A stretch of 64,000 bases of DNA. Origin: Nicotiana tabacum. Taxonomy: Eukaryota > Streptophyta > Magnoliopsida > Solanales > Solanaceae. Made by a program: the position numbers and the translations under genes. Shown in pieces: positions 11,059-22,075 of the stretch. The stretch lies in assembly GCF_000715075.1 (NCBI RefSeq), contig NC_134081.1:70362153-70426152 (forward strand), read 5' to 3'. Each line of letters starts with the position of its first letter. Positions within the stretch are counted from its first letter, which is position 1. The notes below the pieces were generated by a model. That model searched no databases. It was not told the origin of the DNA and worked only from the letters and a program-made list of their open reading frames with translations.

Positions 11059-11335
11059 TTAAATGTTAATCACATATTGCTGCATGCGCTCCTCTTTGGT
11101 GTCGAATATTCCATATACTTGATTTACCACTAGTTGGGAATCACACTTGATTTCAATGACCTCGGAGTCTAGCCTCCGGGCCAGTTCAAGTCCTGCAATC
11201 AAAGCCTCACACTCGGCTTCATTGTCAGTCAAGGGAATAGTTTTTATGGCCTGTCTCAGGACTTCTCCCGAGGCATGATTAAGACCACCCCGAGTCCGGA
11301 CCATTTCACATTGGAAGCATCATCTGTGAACAAGG
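11059..11335 (-). pseudogene. Element B second (archaeal-type) RNase H
   Basis: It starts with the strand VYTLFTDDASNVKWSGLGVVL (first catalytic Asp) in the frame ending at 11256. It continues after a frameshift with LTDNEAECEALIAGLELAR (the NEAEYEALI signature, catalytic Glu) and VIEIKCDSQLVVNQV (third catalytic Asp), as far as about 11059. This extra domain, beside the ordinary Ty3-type RNase H, is a hallmark of Tat-lineage elements and would help remove the RNA strand and primers during reverse transcription. The frameshift between the first and second parts inactivates it. Confidence 0.75.
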
Positions 11336-11339
11336 TGTA

Positions 11340-11800
11340 AACTCCTGATGTCATTTTTGACACCATCACCGCTTCTTTTGTGGAAAAAGGTAGTAGCCCG
11401 GGACTAAAATTGGCCATGAAGTCGAGTAAAACTTGTGATTTGATCGCAGTCCTGGGCTTATATTCAATATCAAATTCACTAATTTTAACTGCCCATTTGG
11501 CCAGCCGACCTGACAACTCAGGTTTGTGAAGGACATTCCGCGGGGGAAAAGTTCTCTCCACGACTATCGGGTGGTACTGAAAATAAAGCCTAAGCTTTCG
11601 AGCGGTGACTACGAGAGGTAAGGCCAGTTTTTTGAGGTGCGGATAACGAGTTTCCACTCCCGATAAAATTTTTCTTACATAATAGATAGGAAATTGCGTA
11701 CCTTCGTCCTCCCGAACTAGAACGGCACTTACCGCTACTTCCGAGACCGCTAAGTTTATTAGCAACAGTTGGCCTTCCTCCGGTTTTGATAGTAACTAAG
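11340..11800 (-). pseudogene. Element B first (Ty3-type) RNase H and connection
   Basis: The minus frame starting at 11765 begins inside the domain with LAVSEVAVSAVLVREDEGTQ and PIYYVRKILSGVETRYP. Then come ALPLVVTARKLRLYFQ, FPPRNVLHKPELSGRLAKW and FDIEYKPR. These are the usual landmarks of the RNase H and tether region that follows RT in plant Tat elements. The catalytic Asp normally found at the start (L-D/N-L-A-V-S) is degraded. A frameshift lies between this piece and the RT thumb at 11828. Confidence 0.7.
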
Positions 11801-11827
11801 GGACTGATAGATACCGTTTCAGGTCTT

Positions 11828-12750
11828 TCAGAGCCTATTGACATCTGGAGTCCATTCAAAGTTGTTGTTTTTCTTCAGAAGTGAGAAGAAGTGACGATAT
11901 TTTTTTGAAGATCGAGAAATGAACCTGCTTAGAGCTGCCAGTCTTCTGGTTAGCCTTTGGACTTCTTTCACACTTGTCAGCTGGGCTGGAATATCCTTGA
12001 TGGATTTATCATTTAATCTTATCGAGATTGAGATCGATCCCCCTTTGTGACACCAGGAAACCCAAAAATTTACCAGAGCTAACTCCGAACACACACTTTT
12101 TGGGGTTGAGTTTCATGTTGTGCTTCCTTAGGATGTCGAAGGTTTTCTGAAGATGTTTTAGATGGTCACTTGCATTCAAAGACTTGACCAGGTTATCATC
12201 TATACACACTTCCATTTTTCTCCCTATTTGCTTTTCAGACATTTTGTTCACGAGCCTTTGATAAGTGGCTCCGGCATTTTTAAGCCCGAAGGTCATCATA
12301 TTGTAGCAATATGTGCCAAAGTTTGTTATGAAAGAAATTTTTCTTGATACTCCAGGTTCATCTGAATTTGGTTGTATCCGGAGTAGGCATCACGGAAACT
12401 CATCAACTCGTATCCGGCCGTTGCATCAATCATTTGATCAATGTTGGGCAGTGGGAATGAGTCTTTTGGGCATGCCTTATTCAAATTTTTATAATCTATG
12501 CACATATGGAATTTTTTATTCTTTTTCGGAACTACAACTACATTAGCTAGCCAGTCGGGATACTTCATCTCCCGGATTGAACCGTTGTCAAGTAGTCGGG
12601 TTACATTTTCTTTGAAAAATATGTTTCTGACCTCGGCTATCGGGTTGCTTTTTTTGCCTTACCGAGGGGGTCCAGGCTTAGCTTGTGCAAGACCACCTAT
12701 AGTAGGATACCTGTCATATCCGCGTGTGACCATACAAAACAAACAATGTT
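11828..12750 (-). pseudogene. Element B reverse transcriptase
   Basis: Would copy element RNA into DNA. The piece 12568-12326 has YPDWLANVVVVPKKNKKFHMC, DYKNLNKACPKDSFPLPNID and the first catalytic-Asp region FRDAYSGYNQIQM. The piece 12299-12009 follows after a frameshift with TFGLKNAGATYQRLVN and the active-site box as CIDDNLVKS, in which the usual Tyr is Cys, then PKKCVFGVSSGKFLGFLVSQRGI. The piece 12094-11828 carries the thumb segment VQRLTRRLAALSRFISRSS. Order and motifs are normal for Ty3-gypsy RT, but three frames are used. Confidence 0.8.
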
Positions 12751-12990
12751 AGTTTTAAGAAATTCAATAAATTCTGACCTGAGCTCGGGGTTTAGTCTTG
12801 TCCCCAAGTGGAATTTCTTCTCTAGAAAATTTTCGAACAACGCCACTTATTCGAGTTTTTCCGCCGTGGACTTGGTCGCATTCGTTTCTTCCGGTACCTG
12901 AAAATATCTTGGTACCTGGTGAGATTCTCGCGGCTCCTCCCCTTTGTCCTCTTTGTTAGGCTCGGGAGAAGGCGTCAGTTCTTGTAATTA

Positions 12991-13521
12991 CTATGCCTCA
13001 TATTCCTTTCCTTTACTGCTGGAAACCGAGACCGCTTTCATCTCCCTTGCTGCCGGATGATCCTCTCTTATTTGTTTGATTCCCTCTGGGGTAGGGAATT
13101 TCATCATTTGGTGATACGTTGATGGCATGACTTTCATCTCATATAACCATGGTCTACCGAGAATTATGTTATAGCCCCTGTCATCGTCCACCACTTTGAA
13201 TAAGGTAGTATTCATGACCCCTTCGATGTTCGTGGGCAACAAGATCTCCTCTCGGGTTGTCACACTTGCTAAGTTGAACCCGGCGAGGAGTTTTGTTGCC
13301 GGAATGATGCTTCCGGTTATCTTGGCTTGGTCCAGTACTCTCCATTGAATGATGTTGGTTGAACTTCCTAGGTCAACCAAAACACGTTTAATCTTGAAAT
13401 CTAAAATGTTAAGAGAAATTACCAGGGCATCGTTGTGTGGCAGTAGAAGTCCATCGGTGTCTTCTTTTGTGAATGTAATGTCATCCTCGGTGACTTCCCT
13501 ATGTCTCTTTCTATGAGTCAC
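12991..13521 (-). pseudogene. Element B protease region
   Basis: An uninterrupted 176-codon minus frame contains the pepsin-like active-site strand VLVDLGSSTNIIQW (D-L-G-S-S in place of the usual D-P-G-S-S) and, later, GYNIILGRPWLYEMKVMPST, the second conserved strand (I-L-G-R-P/W). This is the retroviral-type aspartic protease that would cut the Gag-Pol polyprotein. It is the best preserved piece of this pol, but it is separated from gag by stops. Confidence 0.75.
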
Positions 13522-13554
13522 TGATACCTTTGTATTTTTTTGCTCCCGAGAAGG

Positions 13555-15296
13555 TTATACCATTGATCTCGTTCCCCCGAAAATCATGTTGATTGTTAAT
13601 TGAGGAGGGTCTTCCCCTATCTTTGAAGGCTCTGCATTATCTCGACTGTGGTCGAAGTTGTACTTAGCCCGGTCGCTTAATAATTCCCCGAGATGACTAT
13701 TCTTTAACAGCGTTTCCACCTCATCGTGCAGATGTCTGCAGTCCCCAGTTCGGTGGCCATTAGTCCCATGGTATTCACACCATAAATTAGGATCCCTTTG
13801 GATGGGATTGAATCTCATCGGCCTCGGGAACCATGCTTCCTTGATGTTCCTCATCGCTGATACCAGCTCCACTATGCTGACATTGAAATTGTACTCAGAC
13901 AGCCTGGGATAAGCGAAATCTCGGGAACTCGACATCTCTTTGTCCTGCAATGACCTATTATTCTGGTCGCGGTCAACCCTTCTATCGAGGGCGAACCTAT
14001 CCACTGACCAAAAAATCCCTTGTTGTTGCGTCCTTCGGCCCTCTCGTACGGCAAGAAACGACCCTTAGAAGACTATCGATCTGCATCAAAGTCTTCTTTT
14101 GATTTATCCATGTTCTTTTCTCGATCCTGACCTTTGGTTGATACCGAGAACCCGAGTTGATCATCTCCTATCCTTATCTTTGATTCATAACAGTTATGGA
14201 CATCCGCACATGTAGTTTCCTGGAACTCGAGCAGGCTTTCTTTCAATTTTCGGGAGGCGTCGGAGCTCCTCGGGCTCAAACCTTTAGTAAATACCTCAGC
14301 TTCCCATTCATCTGGCATGACCGGTAACAACATCCTCTCTTTCTGGAACCTGATCACGAACTCGTGCAATAATTCAGACTCTCCTTGCGAAATTCTGAAT
14401 ATGTCCGCCTCTCGGGCTGTACCTTCCTGGCCCCAGTGTGGGCCTTGATAAAAGAATATGAGAGTATCTCAAAGGAATCTATTGAGTGTTTGGGGGTAAG
14501 GGTAAATACCATGTTAAGGCCCCCTTCGTGAGGGTTTCTCCGAACTTCTTCAGCAGGACCGACTCAATCTCATGTTAAGCTAAGTCATTTCCTTTCATCG
14601 CCGTTGTATAGGTGGTGATGTGCTCCTGAGGGTCCGAAGTCCCATTATATTTCGGTATGTCACCGCTTCGGAATCAACTCTGGTGCTACGCTCGGTTTGA
14701 ACGGTAATTGGGTGTACTTCTTTGAGTCTGGGCTCTTCAGCACCGGTGGTGCACCGGGAATTTGGTCCATTCGAGCGTGGAATTCTTTCGCGTTGTGATC
14801 CATCCGCTCGTTCATTTCCCTCATAAATCTCATGAGTTCGGTTTGTAAGGGATCATTGTCGTTGTTGTTACCGGATCCGTTGTCGATCCCCCCCCCCTCC
14901 CCAGTTCCGTTGAAGCCAACTTCTCCCCTTGGGGTATTGTTATCAACCCTTTGAGTTGTTTGATTTGCGGGAGCGCGGGGAGGAACATGGCCTCTTCCAT
15001 TCACATTGTTGGCCACCTGACAATGCATGCTTCAGTTCCGTCATGGCCTGGTCTTGCCTTGAGAGATGGCCCATGATGGCCTTTTGTTGCTCCCTCAAGA
15101 TCCTTATTGTTTCCGCAACGTGCTCGTCCTCAGCGTCATCAAGTGTTGTCTCCCGCACATGTCGGGGATATCGCCCACCATGGACCGTCGTTGCTACGTC
15201 CTCCTCGTTCCGGGTGTCACTGATCGAATCCTCGTGTTGAGGCAGATTTTCTTGTGCCTCAACGTTGTGTGCGATATTGACATCGTTAGCTGCCAT
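13555..15296 (-). pseudogene. Element B gag
   Basis: The likely start is MAANDVNIAHNVEAQENLPQ at 15296. Further pieces are 15028-14660 (low-complexity N/G-rich linker, MNERMDHNAKEFHARMDQIP), 14369-14073 (capsid-like FVIRFQKERMLLPV, EAEVFTKGLSP) and 14004-13555 (SEYNFNVSIVELVSAM; knuckle-like CEYHGTNGHRTGDC; a spacer ending INMIFGG). Frames shift at least three times, and the block between 14660 and 14370 has lost its reading frame. Gag would build the particle and bind RNA. Confidence 0.75.
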
Positions 15297-15380
15297 TTTT
15301 TACGATTTTTGCTAAGAAACAAAGAATCAAACACGTTAGTAACAGATGCAAGGATCAACTCAGTTACGCAGCTGTCTAAG

Positions 15381-15398
15381 CCCCACGGTGGGCGCCAA
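15381..15398 (-). other. Element B primer-binding site
   Basis: The minus strand next to the LTR reads TGGCGCCCACCGTGGGGC. It begins with TGG, the complement of the tRNA 3' CCA, and is a form I recall from plant Tat-type elements. It stands two bases inside the LTR end and 85 bases before the gag start. Confidence 0.6.
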
Positions 15399-15400
15399 AC

Positions 15401-16012
15401 TATTTACCCGTAAAATGGTACAGTTGAATTTATATCGTGATTTATAGACAAGCGAATCAATTTGATTCCAAAATGATAAATAAACTAAATAAAATATAAA
15501 ACTTAGCATTGAAATCGAGATAAATAGCAGATAGCTTGGTTCCGGGAGCAAGGCTTCCAAAGGCAGTAATAAGAATAACATTAGATAGAAAATAAAGTAT
15601 TATTTAGCTTGGAACAGAATGTAGCATAAGTTTGTCAGAATTTTCGTCCTTTACAATGGTAGTTGAAGCGACTATTTATAGTTGTACCTAGGGAGCAAGA
15701 TCCTAGGATCAAGCCCCTCTTAAATAATAATAATAGGGGTCATTGATGAATATGTAACGGCAGGTCATGAATGCCAAAATCCTCTGTAACGATTGCGTAT
15801 TTAATACTAAGGAATATTCTTCATTGAATGTCATCTGGTGACAAACATTCGTTTGCTCCCGTTGATAATGTTCCCTTCGGGATCTACCCGGTACTAACCG
15901 AAGCCATTGTCCTCGGTCTTGGTTTTCACTTGCTTCATCTTCCATCTACCTATGGTTCCACGTGTCACGCTATGATACAAATATTTAATATAAACCGATT
16001 TTACCCTCTACA
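15401..16012 (-). repeat. Element B 5' long terminal repeat
   Basis: The plus-strand left end TATTTACCCG is probably a decayed TGTTTACCCG, and the right end is CCCTCTACA. On the element strand it therefore runs TGTAGAGGGTAAAATCGG... to the primer site, about 612 bp. A TATA box (CTATAAATAG on the element strand) lies at 15672-15681. The bases after the right end (AAAAT) are the candidate target duplication. The partner LTR lies outside the window. Confidence 0.7.
15672..15681 (-). promoter_or_regulatory. TATA box in the LTR of element B
   Basis: CTATAAATAG on the minus strand lies 340 bases inside the LTR start, in the right place to fire transcription towards gag. Confidence 0.5.
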
Positions 16013-16569
16013 AAAATAAATTAGTCAAGCGTAGTAATGATGCTTTCTATACAGGAAATATGTATGTGTTATAGGAGTATATATTTACATTGTAAATATA
16101 TTTCAACTGGTTTATAGTTTACTACTATTTTATTCTCACGGCCTGAACTTGCAAATGTTTATAAAAGCTTTGCCAAGTGTAATGTTTATCCATTGGAAGC
16201 TAATTATAGATTTGCGGACCTCCTAATGGTATAAAAGTTTATAAAAGCTTTGCCAAGTGTATAGTTTATCCATTGGAAGTTAATTATGGAAACACCATTG
16301 ATACCATTAGACTATATTAAAGTCTCAATAGTTTCAAGTTGTGTAATTAATCTTGTGAATAAGATTATTTTGTCAAGACGAACTCGAAGAGATACCCTCC
16401 GTTTATTAATCTTTCCTCGCCTCAATTGCCTATCTCGATAACATCATTTTCATACACTTGCTTGTTACTTAATCATGGTCAAGTGATAGTACTTTATCAT
16501 TTTATTATTTAATTGCTAAGGTTAAACTGATGATTTATTATAAATATCCGATACGGGTAAGTATATACT
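16013..16569. repeat. Noncoding stretch with an 80 bp direct repeat
   Basis: No gene is seen. About 53 bases (GTTTATAAAAGCTTTGCCAA..., ending CATTGGAAGCTAATTAT) at 16157-16210 recur at 16237-16290 with a few changes, an offset of 80 bases. The rest is unremarkable AT-rich sequence. Confidence 0.6.
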
Positions 16570-17431
16570 CAGGAGCGGATTTATATAGATAACTTGGGCG
16601 GCATGCCACCTGGTCACTTGGCTAAAATATATTATATGTATAAATACTTTTTCTGGAAATTGTTATATACTAAAAGATGGCACTAGTAGACAGAAAAGGT
16701 CCGCGGGTGGTTTGGTGAAATGCTAGAATTTTAGGCCCTATGACCAGAGTTTGAATCTCTTTGAAGTCATTAGGCTTTATTACTTCACAATTCGGTTGTA
16801 TTATGCCTTCTTCCTTTTTTCCCCATAGTACTTTGTTTCCCCTTTTTGCTCTATTCTTAATTGCTTTTACTTTTTTCATCTTTGTTTTCCCTCTCTTTGT
16901 CTCATACAACTCTTTTTTGCATTTATTTAAAATAATATGACCTTGAATTTTTCTTCTTTCCCAATGTACGTATTTAAAAATGGTTTTAACACTTTTTCTT
17001 CTTATGTTGTGTTTTTTGTTTGGTTTCCAACATTCTTTAGAGTAATGGCGTCAATGAGATAGAGTATTCTAGCTAAATATAAGCAAATTTAATTATTGGA
17101 CATATATTGTCATGGGTTTTATTTTTTATTTTTTATTTTTTTTACTTTTAAGTTTAAACTGTGAGAATAAAGTTACATAAAAATTAAGATCGTCATTAAA
17201 TATTTATATTAGTTATATCAAATTATGAAGATAAAAATTTCAGATTAGTGATACTTATTCCCGTTCAGTATTAATTAAACATGGTTTATTTATGAAACCA
17301 GAAAATTGTAAATTGAATCGAATCATATGGATTGAACCGACTAAACATACACCTCTATTCAATCTCTGTACTAGCGGTAGATTTGCATTATAGTGGCATA
17401 CCTAATTTTTTAAATCCTAGATTCGCCTATT
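16570..17431. mobile_element. Probable non-autonomous hAT-like element
   Basis: The left end CAGGAGCGGATTTA and the reverse complement of the right end (AATAGGCGAATCTA) are weakly matching inverted termini of the CAGGGGCGGA type. The flanking octamers TATATACT (16562-16569) and TGTATACT (17432-17439) differ at one base, fitting an 8 bp hAT target duplication. No transposase is seen inside. The short minus ORF at 16670-16909 has no recognisable content. Confidence 0.45.
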
Positions 17432-17998
17432 TGTATACTTCAAATCCTAATAAGTACACATGTATTTTGTTAATTTTTCATGCATGTGTCTCGCTCTAAG
17501 GGCATAGAACAGAGTTTACGATATATCATCATTGGTCAATCTTCTTTCTAATTTCTAGGATATACCATGTTTCTTCTTCTTATATTTACTTCTCCAAATT
17601 GTAAAAAAGAAAATGTTCAAATGGCAATTGGCATGCGGCTTACACTAGAAAAGATATATGACAATGTTTATTTAACTCACTGCTCTCTGTAATTTTGAAT
17701 GTAATCATCTCTTGTTCTTCGAGAGCTGACCTTTTTTTGCCAACAAAACTTGTATCCACCACATCTGTAAACATATTTGAATAGCTAAAAAGATTCAGCT
17801 GATAATTAGATGCCTTAACTTTCATCTGACTTTAATTTCTCAGTGAAGAACAAATCCTTTCTTAGTTAAGTCTAAGTTTGGAGAGAGAATTAGTTATGAT
17901 CAGTACATGCTTTGGTTATTTTTCAAACACCAAGAGACTAAAAGAATCATTGAAAATTTGAAATGTAAGCAAAGGAAATTTACAGTTAATTATGGCTA
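17432..17998. other. Intergenic sequence, nothing recognised
   Basis: AT-rich sequence without a convincing ORF, repeat or RNA gene. The 61-codon minus ORF at 17640-17825 has no recognisable domain. The stretch ends in GGCTA, the left target duplication of element C. Confidence 0.5.
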
Positions 17999-18472
17999 TG
18001 TTATATCTGAGGAAGCTTAGGGTTTGATTTAGGAAAGTGTCGGAGAATGAAAAACACCTTCCTATTTGTAGACTATTTGTAGACTATTCGAGAAGGACTA
18101 TTGGGCTTGTAGTATATTGGGCTTTAGAAATAAAAGGGGAACGGGCCAAAATAAGAGAAGAGGGCATAGGCCCACATAATCAGCATCATTAGCCCACTTA
18201 AGTAGTTGTCAATAAATAGAAGGATCTAGAGTGAAGAACGCATGCAAAATCTGGTAAAATTCCGTTACAATTCTTAACCACTTTTTCTCCCATCTCTCTT
18301 CTCTCTCTAAGGACCATTCTAACCCCCATCTCTTCTTCTTCTTTCAACTTATCTTCAAAAAGTAGCTTGATCCATTACTGTAATTCGATTCTATTAGCCA
18401 TTGATTAATAAAAGATCCTTGATTCTTACTTGATTTTCTTAATTCAATTCTGTCAAATTCTAGTACATTACA
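17999..18472 (+). repeat. Element C 5' LTR
   Basis: 474 bp, from TGTTATATCTGAGGAAGC to CTAGTACATTACA. A TATA-like CAATAAATAG lies at 18209-18218, and a CT-rich leader stretch (18285-18345) follows it. The partner is at 33226-33700. Confidence 0.85.
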
Positions 18473-18475
18473 AAT

Positions 18476-18487
18476 TGATATCAGAGC
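18476..18487 (+). other. Element C primer-binding site
   Basis: TGATATCAGAGC starts three bases after the LTR. It differs at one base from TGGTATCAGAGC, the complement of the 3' end of initiator Met-tRNA, which is the usual primer of chromoviruses. Confidence 0.7.
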
Positions 18488-18501
18488 TCATTCCTGGCAC
18501 C

Positions 18502-19400
18502 ATGACAATCACAAAAACTAGGGCTAAGACGACTGAAGAAAGTGTAAGAAAACTGGAGAATCAATTGCAAAATTACATGTCTGAAACGAATAAAAAATTT
18601 GAGTCCAACGACTCTAAAATGGATGAGCTGAATCTCAAGTTCGATGTAATGATGGAGAAGATCTTCGCAAATAAAGATGGAATTCTGGGCAGTGCTCCAA
18701 GTGAATCTCGCCATGGGAATGGATCTAGCATCAGGATGAGAATGGTGGAGCCTCATGAACAATCTGCTGGAAGACCTCAGGTGACCCATTTTGCTTCTAG
18801 TTAATTTTTATTACTTTGAAGAAGGAGATCCCATGTCTTGGTTGCGAAAATATGAAAGATATTTTCATTATAATCACATAGTTGACCCACAACAGAAATT
18901 AAAATCAGTTGTCCTCCACTTGAATGGGAGAGTTTAATCTTGGTACTTCTCTTATCAGTTAAGTAAGGGAATTGTTAGGTGGTCTGACTTTGTTGAAGAA
19001 ATTTGTAGAAAATGACAATAGCAATCTCAAGTTGTTGGGAGAATTTAAGAGGGTAGAGCAAAAAGGAACTGTTATTGAGTATTTTGGAAAGATTTGAAGA
19101 TCTAAAGGTTTGGGTATTGATAAAGTATCCAACTATTCCTGAGGAATTTTTCTTGAGATGTTTCATTGAGGGCCTTAAGGAAGAGATCATGCATACTGTC
19201 AAAATGTTTGACGCATATTCCTTGAGCCGTGATGGGGAGAAGGCCAGACACAAGGAGAATCTGATTGATACTATGGCTAGAAAGAGTAGGATGAGTGATG
19301 TAAGAAGTATTTGACAGTACCAAGGAGTCACTTCTAATGTAGGGGTCAAGGTTCCTATTAATGGGCAGAAGGATGGAAACTCTAATGCCTCAATTTAAGA
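18502..19400 (+). pseudogene. Element C gag
   Basis: The start is MTITKTRAKTTEESVRKLEN at 18502, continuing as a coiled-coil-like N-terminal segment to a stop at 18802. The capsid part resumes in other frames. Around 18820-18900 it contains EEGDPMSWLRKYERYFHYN. At 19075-19314 it contains LERFEDLKVWVLIKYPTIPE and FIEGLKEEIMHTVKM. These are the usual chromoviral gag landmarks. No zinc knuckle was seen. At least two frameshifts and several stops are present. Confidence 0.7.
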
Positions 19401-19498
19401 AACCAAATTATTTGAGGACAGGAAGGCAAGAAGAATGTTACATGCAACTCAACACCTTATCTGGGGTTACTGAACAAGAGGAGCAGGAGTAGCCTAGC

Positions 19499-20036
19499 TT
19501 GGAAAGTGAAGGAATGCCAGTTAATGATGAAGAAGAGGTGATTAATGAAGCAATCAACATCAATGCATTATCTAGGACTATTACATCTACAACCATTAAG
19601 TTGAAGGGGTTGTATGGGAAGAAGGTGTTGATCATCCTAGTTGACAGTGGCAGGACTAACAGTTTTATAGCAACTGAAATTGCCAAACAACTAGGTTGTG
19701 TAATTCAGGAGGATGCCCCTATGAGAGTGGTAGTTTCAAATAGAGGGTACTTGATGAGCTACCATTCATGTCCTCAATTTAAATGGAAGACTCGTGGAAT
19801 TGAGTTTGAACACAAGTTAAGACTGCTAGATATTGGGGGTGTGATGTGGTCCTTTGGGTGGATTGGATGAGAAAACATAATCCAATCTTATTTGACTTCA
19901 TTGAGTATAGATTACAAGTGAGTGTGAAGGGTAAAAGAGTTTATCTAAAGGGGTATTCTGAGGAAGGAAGGTTGCAGAGTATGACAGCTAGTGGGATTAA
20001 GAATCTAGTTAAAAAGGACAAGTTTTTTCGGCACAT
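19499..20036 (+). pseudogene. Element C protease
   Basis: The frame 19499-19870 holds the active-site strand ILVDSGRTNSFIATEIAKQL (usual form D-S-G-S/A-T-H-S-F). The second strand, normally ILGMDWL, is split by a frameshift near 19850, after which WVDWMRKHNPILFDF continues at 19846-20049. It is an aspartic protease for Gag-Pol maturation, broken here. Confidence 0.7.
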
Positions 20037-20746
20037 TTGTTCACAATAATTGCCAAATCAATAGAAGGTCAAGAAGGAATCAAAATCCAAGAGGTACTAG
20101 AAGAGTTTCTAGGGATATTTGCTAAGCCAAAATTACTGCCACCAAGGAGAAGTCATGATCACTTCATTCGCCTGAAACCAGATGTAGCACCTATCAACAT
20201 AAGATCATACATGTACAACTATTTTTAAAAGTATGAAATAGAAAAGCAAGTAAATAAAATGCTTAATAATGGCACAATCTAACCCAGTCATTCCCCATTT
20301 TCTTCCCATGTGTTGCTAGTTAAAAAGAAGGATGAGAGTTGGAGGTTTTGTATTAATTACAGGGAGCTAAATGAGATGACATTCAAGGATAAATTTCCAA
20401 TTACTTTGGTTGATGATCTGATGGATGAACTTAATGGGTCTTGCATATATTCAAAGATTGATTCAAGGGATGGTTATTATCAAATTAAAATGGGGATGCT
20501 GACATCTACAAAACTGCATTTGGGACTCATTTGGGTCACTATGAATTTATGGTCATACCCTTTGGGCTCACAAATGCACCAGCTACTTTTTAAAGCTTAA
20601 TGAATCATGTTTTCAAACCCTTCTTGAAGAAATTTGTGCTTTTTTCTTTGATGACATACTCGTCTATAGTTCATCAATAGACAGTCATGTTGACCATATC
20701 ATACATGTATTAAGTGTGCTACAGAAAGAGCAGTTTTATACCAACT
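20037..20746 (+). pseudogene. Element C reverse transcriptase, first part (interrupted by D)
   Basis: The motifs stand in order: LPPRRSHDHFIRLKPDVAPI (20137-20200), [20 protein letters not shown] (20313-20370), [17 protein letters not shown] with the first catalytic Asp, and the active-site box FFDDILVYSS (about 20640-20675). The frame stops near 20222 and shifts after 20500. The RT palm ends with KEQFYTNL at 20746, where element D is inserted, and continues at 31035. Confidence 0.8.
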
Positions 20747-21587
20747 TGTCACAACCCAAAATTCCACCACAGGCGTCGTGATGGCACTTAGTCTCTAAGA
20801 CTAAGTAAGCCGATTTTAATTACATTTCAAGCCATTTTTTTTATAAAGAAACTAACAGCGGAAATAATAAAACAACCTCCCAAGACTGATAGTACTGAGT
20901 CACGAACTCTAAATGAATACATGCAATGATCTCAAGGATCGAATAAACAACATTGTTCGAATAAGAGTTGACAGTACAATAAAATGGAAAGACTCCAAGG
21001 GACTACGACGACCAAGTAGCTCTACCTTGAATCCTTCCGATCACACTTTAGCTCTGTCCGAGTCCGATATCTCCAACACCTGACTCTGCACAAAAATATG
21101 CAGAAGTGTAGTATGAGTACACCACGGTCGGTACCCACTAAGTATCAAGACTAACCTCAGTGGAGTGGAGACGAGGTATAGTCAAGACACTCACTTATTT
21201 AATAACATGTGCAATATAATATACAAAATAATGGGAAACAAATAACAATAAGGGCAACATAAATCAAACAGTGATATGCACAACAAGACAACAAGAACAC
21301 CATTAATATTGCTCATCAAATAATAAATACAAGTACACCCAATTAAATCAAGTCCTTCAAATAAATATCTTTCAACTATAATTTCCTCAAATAAATATCT
21401 TTCAAATGCAAATTCTTTCATATAATACTTTTTGAATAAAAATCCTTCCAAATAAATATTTTGAATATAATTCTTTCAATTAAAAGTCACCATGTGACAC
21501 CACATTTCATAATCATAAAAATACGGGTCTCAGCCCTTTTTCATATTTTTTGCAAATACGGGTCTCAGCCCACTTTCATATTTCAAC

Positions 21588-22075
21588 GGCACTTCGTGCC
21601 CAAAATTAAATCATCATATTTTTCTTGCACCTCGTGCCCATGTTTCATATCCCAATTGCACGGATGATTCACGTGCCAATATCATCATTATTTACTCACG
21701 GCACCTCGTGCCCATATTTCATTTCATAATCCACCTGGCAATAACCACAGGCTCCCATTTTTAACATAGATTAGACTATTATCAAGTTTACCGAAACAAT
21801 AAGACAAATTTCACAAGATAAAAAAAAAATACAAGAAAGATCACAACATCACATAGAAATTACCAACACAATAACTCCACATCGTCATATATCATCCCTG
21901 ACAATAGCCACCCTTATCTCTCCTATAGCCACCTTTATCACTCTTATAATAGCCTCAATTATCCCTCTGCCCTGACTATATCAATAGCCACCCTTATCGC
22001 TCATATAGCCACCATATCACTCCAATGGCCATCCTTATCGCTCCTATAGCCACCCTTATCGCTCCGCCCAGACAA
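21588..22075. repeat. Short repeats in the D 3' LTR: GCACCTCGTGCCC hairpins and CCCTTATCGCTC array
   Basis: GGCACTTCGTGCCC, GCACCTCGTGCCC and GGCACCTCGTGCCC recur at 21588, 21628 and 21699, each a GGCAC/GTGCC mini-hairpin. They are followed by at least eight copies of (A)TAGCCACCCTTATC(G/T)CTC-like units between 21905 and 22070. The same series is in the other LTR at about 28262-28745. Confidence 0.6.

Larger units (their letters stand above)
5539..16012 (-). mobile_element. Element B: Tat/Retand-like Ty3-gypsy retrotransposon with an antisense additional ORF, 3' end cut by element A
   Basis: On the minus strand the order is 5' LTR (16012-15401), primer site, gag (15296-13555), protease, RT, RNase H, a second archaeal-type RNase H, and integrase ending at 9625. 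Then comes about 1 kb of noncoding sequence and an additional ORF on the opposite strand (5882-8591). The order PR-RT-RH-second RH-INT and an antisense ORF between integrase and 3' LTR are traits of the Tat lineage. The 3' LTR is not in the window, because element A inserted at 5538/5539 and carried the rest of B leftwards. Frames are broken at many points. Confidence 0.8.

Noticed and set aside
15066..15413. Plus-strand ORFs 14929-15240 and 15066-15413
   Set aside because: Antisense of element B gag. The minus-strand reading carries the gag signatures and continues into protease.
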